Part shown: positions 8,275 through 16,063 of the stretch, in pieces | How positions within the stretch are numbered: position 1 is the first letter of the stretch | How the letters are laid out: every line of letters begins with the position of its first letter | DNA from: Actinomadura harenae | GTDB taxonomy: Bacteria > Actinomycetota > Actinomycetes > Streptosporangiales > Streptosporangiaceae | Assembly (NCBI RefSeq): GCF_003696215.1 | Contig: NZ_RFFG01000038.1 | Span: forward strand, 1 to 64,000 | Reading direction: 5' to 3' | Length of the DNA stretch: 64,000 nt | The notes under the pieces: generated by a model | The model's database searches: none | The model's input: only the letters and a program-made list of their open reading frames with translations | Told to the model about the DNA's origin: nothing | Translations under genes and position numbers: made by a program

Positions 8275-9297
8275 ATGGCAACTGCAACCGCAACGGCCAC
8301 GAGCGACTTCACGCGTCTGTCCAGGCTCATGAAGCAGGCCGGGCTCCTCGGACGCCGTCCGGGCTACTACAGGATTCGGCTCAGCGTGGTGGCCGGCCTC
8401 TACCTGGGAGGCGTCGCGGCGTTCTTCTGGCTCGGCGACTCCTGGTTCCAGCTCGCGCTCGCCGTCGGCTTCGCGATCGTCTTCACCCAGGTCGCCCTCG
8501 TCCTGCACGACCTGGCGCACCGGCAGATCTTCACCGGACGGACGCCGAGCGAGCCCCTCGGACGCGTCGGAGGAAACCTCGGCATCGGCCTCGCCTACGG
8601 CTGGTGGATGAACAAGCACACCCGCCACCACGCCAACCCCAACCACGAGGACCTCGACCCGGACGTCTCCCCCGACGTGCTGGTGTGGTCGCAGGAGCAG
8701 GCGCGCAACAGCAAGGGCCTGGCCCGGCGCATCGGCGGTCGGCAGGCGTTCCTCTTCTATCCGCTGCTCCTGCTGGAGGGGCTCAACCTGCACGTCGCCG
8801 GGGTGCGCGCCCTGCGGCAGCCCTGGATGAAGCACCGCGCGCTGGAGGGCGCGCTTCTGCTCGCCCACTTCGTCCTCTACCTGGGCGCGCTCGCCTGGGT
8901 GCTGTCACCGGGCAAGGCGCTGGCCTTCTTCGCCGTCCACCAGGGACTGTTCGGCATCTACGCGGGCTGCGTCTTCGCGCCCGGCCACAAGGGCATGCCC
9001 ATGGTGAGCGAGGGAACCACCCTGGACTTCCTGCGGAAACAGGTGCTCACCACCCGCAACGTCCGCGGCGGCCGGTTCACCGACATCGCGATGGGCGGCC
9101 TGAACTACCAGATCGAACACCACCTGTTCCCGAGCATGCCCACCCCCAACCTGCGCCTGGCGCGGCCCATCGTGCGCGCCTACTGCCAGGAACTCGGGCT
9201 GCCGTACCACGAGGTCGGATTCGCGGCCTCGCACGCCGAAGCCCTTCGTCACCTGCACCACGCCGGTGCTCCCCTCAGGAAGGAAGCCCGTCCATGA
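8275..9297 (+). CDS. Membrane fatty acid desaturase
   Basis: A 340-residue integral membrane desaturase with the three histidine boxes that hold the di-iron centre: HDLAH, HTRHH and QIEHH. Membrane helices flank them (around residues 50-90 and 175-240). Such enzymes introduce a double bond into acyl chains of lipids or acyl-CoA. The start is the ATG of MATATATATS; an ATG 12 bp upstream is possible. The stop overlaps the ATG of the MFS gene, and the palindrome just upstream suggests TetR control. Substrate and position of desaturation are unknown. Confidence 0.9.
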   Translation: MATATATATSDFTRLSRLMKQAGLLGRRPGYYRIRLSVVAGLYLGGVAAFFWLGDSWFQLALAVGFAIVFTQVALVLHDLAHRQIFTGRTPSEPLGRVGGNLGIGLAYGWWMNKHTRHHANPNHEDLDPDVSPDVLVWSQEQARNSKGLARRIGGRQAFLFYPLLLLEGLNLHVAGVRALRQPWMKHRALEGALLLAHFVLYLGALAWVLSPGKALAFFAVHQGLFGIYAGCVFAPGHKGMPMVSEGTTLDFLRKQVLTTRNVRGGRFTDIAMGGLNYQIEHHLFPSMPTPNLRLARPIVRAYCQELGLPYHEVGFAASHAEALRHLHHAGAPLRKEARP

Positions 9298-10811
9298 GAG
9301 CCGGACGCAAGCAATGGATCGGACTGGCGGTCCTGGTCCTGCCGGTGCTGCTGATCTCCGTCGACCTGCACGTGCTGTCGTACGCGCTGCCGTTCATCAG
9401 CGCCGGCCTGGAGCCGAGCGCCTCCCAGCTGCTGTGGATCATCGACATCTACCCGTTCATGCTGGCCGGGCTCCTGCTGCCGATGGGCACGCTGGGGGAC
9501 CGGATCGGACGGCGGCGACTGCTGATGATCGGGGCCGCGGCGTTCGGCGGCGCGTCCGTGATCGCGGCCTTCTCCCCCAGCGCCGACCTGCTCGTCGCGA
9601 CGCGGGCCCTGCTCGGGATGGGCGGCGCCACGCTGATGCCCTCGACGCTGGCGCTGATCCGCAACATGTTCCACGACGACGGCCAGCGCCGCGTCGCCAT
9701 CTCCATCTGGACCGGTGCGTTCGCGGGCGGCGCCATGCTCGGACCGCTGATGGGCGGCGCGCTGCTGGAGCACTTCTGGTGGGGATCGGTTTTCCTGGTC
9801 AACCTGCCGGTGATGGCGTTGCTGCTGGTCCTGGCGCCGCTGCTGCTCCCCGAGTCCCGTGACCCGCGGCCGGGACGGTTCGACCTGGTCAGCCTGATCC
9901 TGTCGCTGGCCGCGATCCTGCCCACGATCTACGGCGTGCAGCACATCGCGCAGGACGGCCTCGGCGTCCTGCCCGTGCTGGCCCTCGTGGCCGGTCCGAT
10001 GCTGGGGGTCGTCTTCGTCCTGCGGCAGCGTTCGATGGCCGATCCGATGCTGGACGTGCGCCTGTTCGGGAGCCGCGCGTTCACGACCGCCATCGGCGCC
10101 AACACCCTCGGCGTCTTCGCCATGGTCGGCTCCAGCCTCTTCACCACCCAGTACCTCCAGATGGTCATGGGCGCCCGGCCGATCGTCGCCGGTCTGTACG
10201 CGCTGCCCTCGGCGGCCATGGCGATGATCTCCGCCGGTCTGGCGCCCGTCCTGGTGCGCAAGGTCGCTCCCGGGGTGGTCGTCGGGATCGGACTCCTCAT
10301 CGGCGCGGGCGGGTTCGCGCTGCTGTCCCGGCTGGACGTGTCGGGGCAGGCCGGTCTGCTGGTCGCCGGGATCATGCTGATGGCCGGTGGCGTCACGCTC
10401 GTGCTGACCGTGTCGTCCGACCTGATCATCGCCACCGCGCCGCCGGAGCGGGCGGGCTCGGTCGCGGGACTGTCGCAGGTGGCCACCGAGTTCGGCGGCG
10501 CGCTCGGCATCGCGCTGCTGGGCAGCATCGGCACCGTCGTCTACCGCGGGCACCTCGAGGACGCGAAGGTCACCGCCTCGGCGACCGACACCCTCGGCGC
10601 CGCGTTGGAGACGGCGAAGGGCCTTCCGGACCCCGCGGGACGCACCCTCGCCGACACCGCGCGCGAGGCCTTCACCGAGGGCCAGCACTACGCCATGGTC
10701 GCGGCGGCCGTCGGCCTGTGCCTGATGGCGGTGCTCGCGCCGATCATGCTGCGGTCCGTCCGGCGGGCGGCCTCACCGGTGCGCTCGGGCGGGCAGCACG
10801 CGACGCGCTGA
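9294..10811 (+). CDS. MFS drug transporter, DHA2/QacA (14-TM) type
   Basis: A 505-residue transporter. It has about 14 hydrophobic helices, the loop 2-3 motif MGTLGDRIGRRR and the motif-C-like GGAMLGPLMGG. Proteins of this family export cationic or lipophilic compounds by proton antiport. A strong AGGAAGGAAG ribosome site lies 7 bp before the ATG, which overlaps the desaturase stop. The pairing with a desaturase and a TetR repressor suggests an inducible response to a membrane-active compound. That is inference. Confidence 0.92.
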   Translation: MRAGRKQWIGLAVLVLPVLLISVDLHVLSYALPFISAGLEPSASQLLWIIDIYPFMLAGLLLPMGTLGDRIGRRRLLMIGAAAFGGASVIAAFSPSADLLVATRALLGMGGATLMPSTLALIRNMFHDDGQRRVAISIWTGAFAGGAMLGPLMGGALLEHFWWGSVFLVNLPVMALLLVLAPLLLPESRDPRPGRFDLVSLILSLAAILPTIYGVQHIAQDGLGVLPVLALVAGPMLGVVFVLRQRSMADPMLDVRLFGSRAFTTAIGANTLGVFAMVGSSLFTTQYLQMVMGARPIVAGLYALPSAAMAMISAGLAPVLVRKVAPGVVVGIGLLIGAGGFALLSRLDVSGQAGLLVAGIMLMAGGVTLVLTVSSDLIIATAPPERAGSVAGLSQVATEFGGALGIALLGSIGTVVYRGHLEDAKVTASATDTLGAALETAKGLPDPAGRTLADTAREAFTEGQHYAMVAAAVGLCLMAVLAPIMLRSVRRAASPVRSGGQHATR

Positions 10812-10907
10812 CGCGGGGAACGAAGCGCGGTGGGCAAGCGGGCGGCGGCAGGCCCGGAGGACGGTCGCCCTCGCGGACGGGGGCCGGCCGGTTCGCGGGC
10901 GGGCGGG

Positions 10908-11444
10908 TCAGCGGGTGGCGGCGTCGGCGACGGACTGGACGCCGGCGATGAGGTCCTGCGCGGTCGGCGCGTTCTCGGGGTCGACGCTCCAGCGCACCAG
11001 CATGCCGATGAGCAGGGTCAGCAGCACCTGGGCGCCCGCCTCGTCCTGCTCCGGGAGGCGTTTGCCCAGCTCGTCGCGGGCGTGGGACTGGGCCTCGGTC
11101 AGCCGCTTCCGAAGTTCGGGGGAGTGCGCGGCCTGCGCCAGCGTGTCCAGGTTGGCCAGCCAGAGCATCGGCTGGCTCTGGAAGGAGAGGACCAGATCGC
11201 TCCAGAACGCCTCGAACCACGGCGTGGAGTCGTCGGGGAGGGCCTTGAGGATCTCCCCGACGGACTCCCCGGTCAGCTCGACCATCGCCTGCGCGAGCAG
11301 GGCGTCCTTGGAGCGGAAGTGGTAGTTGATGGCGGCGAGGTTGCTGCCGGAGACGGCGACGATGTCGCGCACCGTGGTGCGCGCGTACCCACGTTCGGCC
11401 AGGCACTGCTTCGCCGCGGCCAGCAAGTCCTCAGGAACCCCCAC
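10908..11444 (-). CDS. TetR-family transcriptional regulator
   Basis: A 178-residue regulator starting at GTG. Its HTH (TTVRDIVAVSGSNLAAINYHFRSKDALL) closely resembles the TetR at 7591, and both carry a similar C-terminal ligand domain, so they may be paralogues controlling related efflux genes. It is divergent from the thioesterase gene at 11581 and convergent with the MFS gene. The intergenic space contains ACGA-ACAG-TCGT, a weak candidate operator. Confidence 0.88.
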   Translation of the reverse strand: MGVPEDLLAAAKQCLAERGYARTTVRDIVAVSGSNLAAINYHFRSKDALLAQAMVELTGESVGEILKALPDDSTPWFEAFWSDLVLSFQSQPMLWLANLDTLAQAAHSPELRKRLTEAQSHARDELGKRLPEQDEAGAQVLLTLLIGMLVRWSVDPENAPTAQDLIAGVQSVADAATR

Positions 11445-11580
11445 GCGGCGATGGTAGCAGCGGGACGAACAGTCGTTTCAAACGCAGAGGTTGTCGCGTT
11501 GAGGGGTCCGTCGGATGGAATGTCGTCTATGTCGGACTCCGGATGATCGGCTCCGAGGCGGGCCCGGCATCATGTGGGGC

Positions 11581-12408
11581 ATGACTTCGAACGCCGCCCC
11601 CGGCCGGTCCGCCGGGCACCCCTTCGACGCCGCTGTGCGACTCACCCAGGTCGGCGAGGGGCGGTTCGGCGGGCACACGTCGGCGGAGTACGCCAACATG
11701 GTCGGCCCGTTCGGCGGAGTGACGGCCGCGACGCTGCTGCGCGCGGTGCAGGTGGACCCGCGGTGCGCGGGCGATCCGGTAGCGCTGACGGTGAACTACG
11801 CCGGACCGCTCGCGCAGGGCCCCTTCACGGTCGAGGCGGAGCCGGTGCGGACGAACCGGCGGACGCAGCACTGGGCCCTGACGATGCTCCAGGACGACGT
11901 GGTCGCGGCGACCGCGACGGCGATCGTCGGCGCGCGTCCCGAGACCTGGGCGGACACCGAGGCCGTGCCGCCGTCCGCGCCGTCCGCCGACGAGGTGAAG
12001 ATCGCGGACCTGGCGGGCCTGGTGCCGTGGACGGACAACTACGAGTTCCGGTTCGTGGACGGCGCGCCGGACCTCGGGACCGGACCGCACCCGACGTCCG
12101 CGACCACGCTGTGGGTGCGCGACCACCCGGCCCGCCCGCTCGACCACCCCGCCCTGGTGGCGCTGAGCGACGTGTTCATTCCGCGGATCATGATGCGGCG
12201 CGGGGAGTACGTCCCCTCCGGGACGGTCACGCTGACCGTGTACTTCCACGCGGGCCCGGACCTGATCGCGGCCCAGGCGGACAGGCCGATCCTGGCGACC
12301 GCCGGCTCCGACCGGCTCGGCCTGGGATTCGCCGACCAGAGCGTCCGCCTCTGGACGCCCGAGGGCGGGCTTCTCGCGACGAGCCACCAGATGGTCTATT
12401 TCAAGTAG
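11581..12408 (+). CDS. Thioesterase-superfamily protein (TesB/4HBT-like)
   Basis: A 275-residue protein with two hotdog-like halves. The first has EYANMVGPFGGVTAATLLRAV and a GPFTVEAEPVRTNRRTQHW segment. The second covers PLDHPALVALSDVFIPRIMMRRG, with the active-site-region aspartate of TesB-type acyl-CoA thioesterases. It ends QMVYFK. Such enzymes hydrolyse acyl-CoA; the chain preference is unknown. The start is the ATG of MTSNAAPGRS; an alternative ATG lies 9 bp upstream. Confidence 0.8.
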   Translation: MTSNAAPGRSAGHPFDAAVRLTQVGEGRFGGHTSAEYANMVGPFGGVTAATLLRAVQVDPRCAGDPVALTVNYAGPLAQGPFTVEAEPVRTNRRTQHWALTMLQDDVVAATATAIVGARPETWADTEAVPPSAPSADEVKIADLAGLVPWTDNYEFRFVDGAPDLGTGPHPTSATTLWVRDHPARPLDHPALVALSDVFIPRIMMRRGEYVPSGTVTLTVYFHAGPDLIAAQADRPILATAGSDRLGLGFADQSVRLWTPEGGLLATSHQMVYFK

Positions 12409-13092
12409 CCGTCCTGGAACGCCAATGCCGTTCGGTGTCCTTGAGGTGCGCGTCCGGTGATCTGTTACGCGTTCGGTGACGGTTTTCGTGTCGGCGTCCG
12501 TCGCTCGCTCTCACAATCGTTGAAGAAGGCGTGCTGTGAGTATGAATCGGTGCTCCTTCTGCATATAGGGTGCGGATCAAGGAAACGCGCGGTATCGCGG
12601 ATCGAGCCTTCTCGGGAAGTGCTCATCCCTCGCCTGTTCTCGGATCGGTGTCCATTCGGACGGTGATGAGAGTTGAGATTCTCAGGCGATAACCAGGTGC
12701 CCTAACCCGTCAAGGTGGGCGTTCGCAAGCGGAATCGGCGGACGCTGGACGGCCATGCGCGAACGTCGAACATCCCCCGGGCCGGTCGTGTCGGAGCGCC
12801 GGTCGGTGGGTGGCGAGCCCGGTTCGTCCCTCGGCGCCTCTGGCATGTCTTGCCTGGTCAGGAGCGTCAGACTGACGGCGGCGCGGTCCGTTAAGGGGCT
12901 CGAATGGCTCTTCGTCCCGCGTGTCGTGAATGTCGTGTTTGATGATCAACGTGCCTGTAAGGTGGCGCGTCAGCCTGTACGGGGAAATCGCCGAACAGGC
13001 TGACAACACTGACAACTTGCGAACACGTGATCGCTCCCGGAAATGTTGGTGCCACCCCGAGCACGCCCCCCGCCGCATGACCAGGAGATTCG
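12409..13092. other. 684-bp intergenic region before wall-enzyme genes
   Basis: No convincing gene. Short open frames here have random composition. The stretch is less GC-rich than its neighbours, especially 12460-12720, and likely holds the promoter and a long leader for the secreted-enzyme block. I saw no clear riboswitch consensus. CCAGGAGATTCG before the ATG at 13093 is a good ribosome site. Confidence 0.5.
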
Positions 13093-13971
13093 ATGAAGCT
13101 TCCCAAATACGCCGCAGCCGCCACCGCGGCCGTCGCGTTCGTATCGATCGCCGGAGTGACCGCGGTTTCGGCGGCGCAGGCGGACAGCGGCCACAAGGCG
13201 GTCCCTTCGGCCGACGCGGCGGCGCTGCCGAGCGTGAACATGGAAGCGCTCGTCAAGGCCGCGCAGATCGACCCGCGCCGCGCGGACAACAAACTGACGC
13301 CGGGCGCCAAGGCCAGCGTCCTTCTCGTCGAAAAGGCCCTCGCGGACAAGCACCTGCTCGACAAGAAGTGGGTGGACGGCTACTTCGGCACGACGACGAC
13401 CGCCGCCTACACCAAGTACCAGAAGTCCCTCGGCTACAAGGGACTCAGCGCCAACGGCCTTCCCGGCAAGAGCTCGCTCGCCAAGCTCGGCGCCGGCCGC
13501 TTCACCGTCAACCACGTCATCGTGCCGGGCGCGAAGGTGAAGTTCGGCCCCAAGTACGTCGTCGACACCCGCACGCAGAAGATGCTTCTCCAGGCGCAGA
13601 AGGTTCTGCACCGCAAGCTCGTGCTCGACCAGGGTTCCTACAACCCGGGCGGCGACCCCACGTCCGTCGGAACCCATGACGGCGGCGGTGTCGTCGACAT
13701 CAACGTCAAGGGGATGAGCGCCGCCACCCGCACGTCGGTGGCCAAGGCGCTACGCCAGGTCGGGTTCGCCGCCTGGGTCCGCAACCCCAGCCAGGGCGAC
13801 TGGCCGTGGCACATCCACGCGACCGCGATCAACGACACCGACCTGTCCGTTCAGGCCCAGCACCAGATCGGTGACTACTACCTCGGCAAGAACGGTCTCG
13901 CGAACCGTGGCAAGGACGACGGTCCCAAGGTGACCATCCGCACCTGGGAGGAGTACCTGCGCCTCCACTGA
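13093..13971 (+). CDS. Secreted peptidoglycan-binding protein with M15-like zinc peptidase domain
   Basis: A 292-residue protein with a signal peptide (about residues 1-29, cleavage after VSAAQA). A peptidoglycan-binding-like region follows (about 65-140, with DGYFGTTTTAAYTKYQKSLGYKG). The C-terminal domain shows GTHDGGGVVDI (His195, Asp202) and PWHIHA (His240/His242), the zinc-ligand pattern of M15-type DD- or LD-carboxypeptidases. It probably trims peptide stems outside the cell. It is the first of three secreted wall-enzyme genes on the same strand (gaps 77 and 35 bp). The exact bond cleaved is not predictable. Confidence 0.82.
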   Translation: MKLPKYAAAATAAVAFVSIAGVTAVSAAQADSGHKAVPSADAAALPSVNMEALVKAAQIDPRRADNKLTPGAKASVLLVEKALADKHLLDKKWVDGYFGTTTTAAYTKYQKSLGYKGLSANGLPGKSSLAKLGAGRFTVNHVIVPGAKVKFGPKYVVDTRTQKMLLQAQKVLHRKLVLDQGSYNPGGDPTSVGTHDGGGVVDINVKGMSAATRTSVAKALRQVGFAAWVRNPSQGDWPWHIHATAINDTDLSVQAQHQIGDYYLGKNGLANRGKDDGPKVTIRTWEEYLRLH

Positions 13972-14048
13972 TCACGGAGAACACGCCAGGTCCCTCCCCG
14001 GCCCCGTCCGAAACCCCAGCCCCCGCCAGAAATCAAGGAGTACGGCCC

Positions 14049-14948
14049 ATGAAGATGCTCACCAAGGTCCTCACGACGGCGACCGCCGCCGCAGCGATCG
14101 GCGGCGCGGTCGTCGCCACCACGGCTTCCTCCGCTGACGCGGCCGGCCGGAACGGCAAGTGCGACACCGGCGAGTTCTGCCTCTATTACAACAGCAACCA
14201 GAAGGGCTCGGTCTCCGACTTCACCGGGTCCGTCCGGGACTACGGCGCCAAGCAGCCGGGCTGCTACGACTTCAAGAGCGCGGGCGCCGGCAAGGGCAAG
14301 TGCGTCAAGAACGCCACCGCCTCGGTGTGGAACCGGAGCAGCAAGACCGTCCGGGTCTACTTCAACAGCAACTTCGGCGGGCGCTACCAGGACTTCAAGG
14401 CCGGGGCCAAGGGCAACCTCAACTCCGGGCTGAAGAACCAGAACGCCTCGCACGAGTTCGCGCCGGCCAACCGCGTGAACATCTCGTACGGGCTGTACAA
14501 GGCCACCGGCGGACGCATCGCCTGCAAGTTCGACGGCTACACCTCGACCCCCGGCCGCCACGAGGGCACCGACATCTCCCGCCGCATCGGCTCCAAGGTC
14601 TACGCCCTGGTCGCGGGCAAGGTCATCTACGTCCACAAGGGCCAGAACGGCCGGGTCCACAGCAGCGACCTGTCCACGATCGCGATCTACAACGCGTCGC
14701 TGAAGAAGACGGTCATCTACCTGCACTCCGCGCCGTCGTCGACCCTGAAGGCGGGCCAGACGATCAAGAAGGGGCAGTACATCGCGACCGAGGCGTGGCA
14801 CGGCGTGTCCAGCGCCGGCGGCGCGCACACCCACGTCGAGATGCGCCTCGGCTACCAGACGCACGCCGCCATCAGCGTCGGCGACCCGCGCCTGGACAAC
14901 CCGAACCCGATCTCCTTCTGGAACCAGCAGGGCTACAACTACCGCTGA
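14049..14948 (+). CDS. Secreted I36 module fused to M23 peptidase
   Basis: A 299-residue protein. The signal peptide (about 1-32) ends ASSADA. An N-terminal peptidase-inhibitor-I36/beta-gamma-crystallin-type module (about 33-138) carries CDTGEFCLYYN and the paired Cys near 75-90. The C-terminal M23 metallopeptidase domain has RHEGTD (His171, Asp175) and HTHVEM (His260, His262). M23 enzymes cut peptidoglycan cross-bridges or stems. I36 domains are known as metalloprotease inhibitors, so the module could inhibit, regulate or anchor the enzyme. The next gene carries a near-identical copy of the module. Confidence 0.88.
   Translation: MKMLTKVLTTATAAAAIGGAVVATTASSADAAGRNGKCDTGEFCLYYNSNQKGSVSDFTGSVRDYGAKQPGCYDFKSAGAGKGKCVKNATASVWNRSSKTVRVYFNSNFGGRYQDFKAGAKGNLNSGLKNQNASHEFAPANRVNISYGLYKATGGRIACKFDGYTSTPGRHEGTDISRRIGSKVYALVAGKVIYVHKGQNGRVHSSDLSTIAIYNASLKKTVIYLHSAPSSTLKAGQTIKKGQYIATEAWHGVSSAGGAHTHVEMRLGYQTHAAISVGDPRLDNPNPISFWNQQGYNYR
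14322..14453 (+). repeat. 132-nt exact direct repeat, copy 1
   Basis: Identical base for base to 15263-15394, 941 bp downstream. It encodes the second half of the I36 module, from SVWNRSS to NQNASH. The identity extends through synonymous positions, so recent duplication or gene conversion is more likely than selection on protein alone. Confidence 0.92.
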
Positions 14949-14983
14949 CCCACCGCGGCCACTGACCCAAGGAGAGGATGACC

Positions 14984-15928
14984 ATGACCACACGGAAGAT
15001 GGTCGCTCGGGCCACCGCGGTGACCGCGGCGATGACGCTCGGCGGAGCGGCGCTGGTCGCGAGCACGGGTGTTGCCGATGCCGCCGGACGTAACGGCAAG
15101 TGCGACACCGGCGAGTTCTGCCTGTACTTCAACAGCAACCAGAAGGGCTCGCTGTCGGACTTCACCGGATCGGTGAGGGACTACGGCGCGAAGCAGCCGG
15201 GCTGCTACGACTTCAAGAGCGCGGGCGCCGGCAAGGGCGTGTGCGTCAAGAACCACACCGCGTCGGTGTGGAACCGGAGCAGCAAGACCGTCCGGGTCTA
15301 CTTCAACAGCAACTTCGGCGGGCGCTACCAGGACTTCAAGGCCGGGGCCAAGGGCAACCTCAACTCCGGGCTGAAGAACCAGAACGCCTCGCACCAGTTC
15401 AGCCCGTCCAGCACGCCGGCGCCGACCGGGTGCAAGACCGACGGCACGAACACGAAGGCGCCGTCGACCATCCTCGTGTACCGCGTCCGCAAGGGCACGG
15501 TCGAGCGGGTCAACTTCAAGTACTACGTGAAGAACGTCCTGCCGAAGGAATGGATCGTCAGCTGGAAGCAGGAGTCCCTGAAGTCGGGGGCGATGGCCGT
15601 CAAGAGCTACGCCTGGTGGTGGGCGCTGCACTCGACGCGCAAGGTCAACGGCCACTGCTACGACGTTCGTGACGACACGGGCAGCCAGGTGTACGTCCCG
15701 GGTTCCGCCACGAACGCCACCAACTCCGCGGTGGACGCCACGTGGGGCCACCGCATGACCCGCGGCGGCAAGATCTTCATGGCGCAGTACTGCGCGACCA
15801 CCACCGCGTGCGGCGCCTGGAAGACGGGCGACTGGATGTCGCAGTACGGCTCGCAGGACAAGGCCAAGGCGGGCTGGAGCTACACCCGGATCCTGAAGTA
15901 CTACTACAGCGGACTCACCATCTCCTAA
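14984..15928 (+). CDS. Secreted I36 module fused to SpoIID/LytB domain
   Basis: A 314-residue protein. Of two in-frame ATGs (14978, 14984) the second is chosen because AGGAGAGG ends immediately before the first. A signal peptide (about 1-33) is followed by an I36 module nearly identical to that of the preceding protein. After a Ser/Pro-rich linker comes a SpoIID/LytB domain: VLPKEW (putative catalytic Glu), SLKSGAMAVKSYAWW and WMSQYGSQDKAKAGWSYTRIL. SpoIID proteins are lytic transglycosylases acting on denuded glycan. Together with the two upstream genes this makes a set for peptide and glycan cleavage. Confidence 0.87.
   Translation: MTTRKMVARATAVTAAMTLGGAALVASTGVADAAGRNGKCDTGEFCLYFNSNQKGSLSDFTGSVRDYGAKQPGCYDFKSAGAGKGVCVKNHTASVWNRSSKTVRVYFNSNFGGRYQDFKAGAKGNLNSGLKNQNASHQFSPSSTPAPTGCKTDGTNTKAPSTILVYRVRKGTVERVNFKYYVKNVLPKEWIVSWKQESLKSGAMAVKSYAWWWALHSTRKVNGHCYDVRDDTGSQVYVPGSATNATNSAVDATWGHRMTRGGKIFMAQYCATTTACGAWKTGDWMSQYGSQDKAKAGWSYTRILKYYYSGLTIS
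15263..15394 (+). repeat. 132-nt exact direct repeat, copy 2
   Basis: The second copy of the block at 14322-14453, in the SpoIID-fusion gene. Homology outside the exact block continues upstream to the start of the module but with scattered differences. Confidence 0.92.
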
Positions 15929-15952
15929 GCATCAGGAGACCCTCTGACCTCT

Positions 15953-15984
15953 GGTTCCCCGCCGTGCTCCCACGGCGGGGAGCC
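15953..15984. terminator. Terminator after wall-enzyme block
   Basis: A 14-bp stem (15953-15966 with 15971-15984, one G-T pair) and 4-nt loop, 24 bp after the SpoIID gene stop. It also lies downstream of the convergent HTH gene, so it may serve both. Confidence 0.75.
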
Positions 15985-16063
15985 ATTGGTCGTTGTGGCC
16001 GCCGGGCGCGCGGCCGTCGGCTACGCGCGGCCGTCGGCGTCCTCGGCTTTTGAGCGGGTGCGT

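Noticed and set aside
12710-13078. A 122-residue minus-strand frame upstream of the wall enzymes
   Set aside because: Random Arg/Pro/His-rich composition and no ribosome site; it would occupy the promoter region of a well-supported gene.
12590-13092. Possible c-di-AMP riboswitch upstream of wall enzymes
   Set aside because: Such leaders are known before actinobacterial wall hydrolases, but I could not find the conserved core here. A covariance-model search would settle it.
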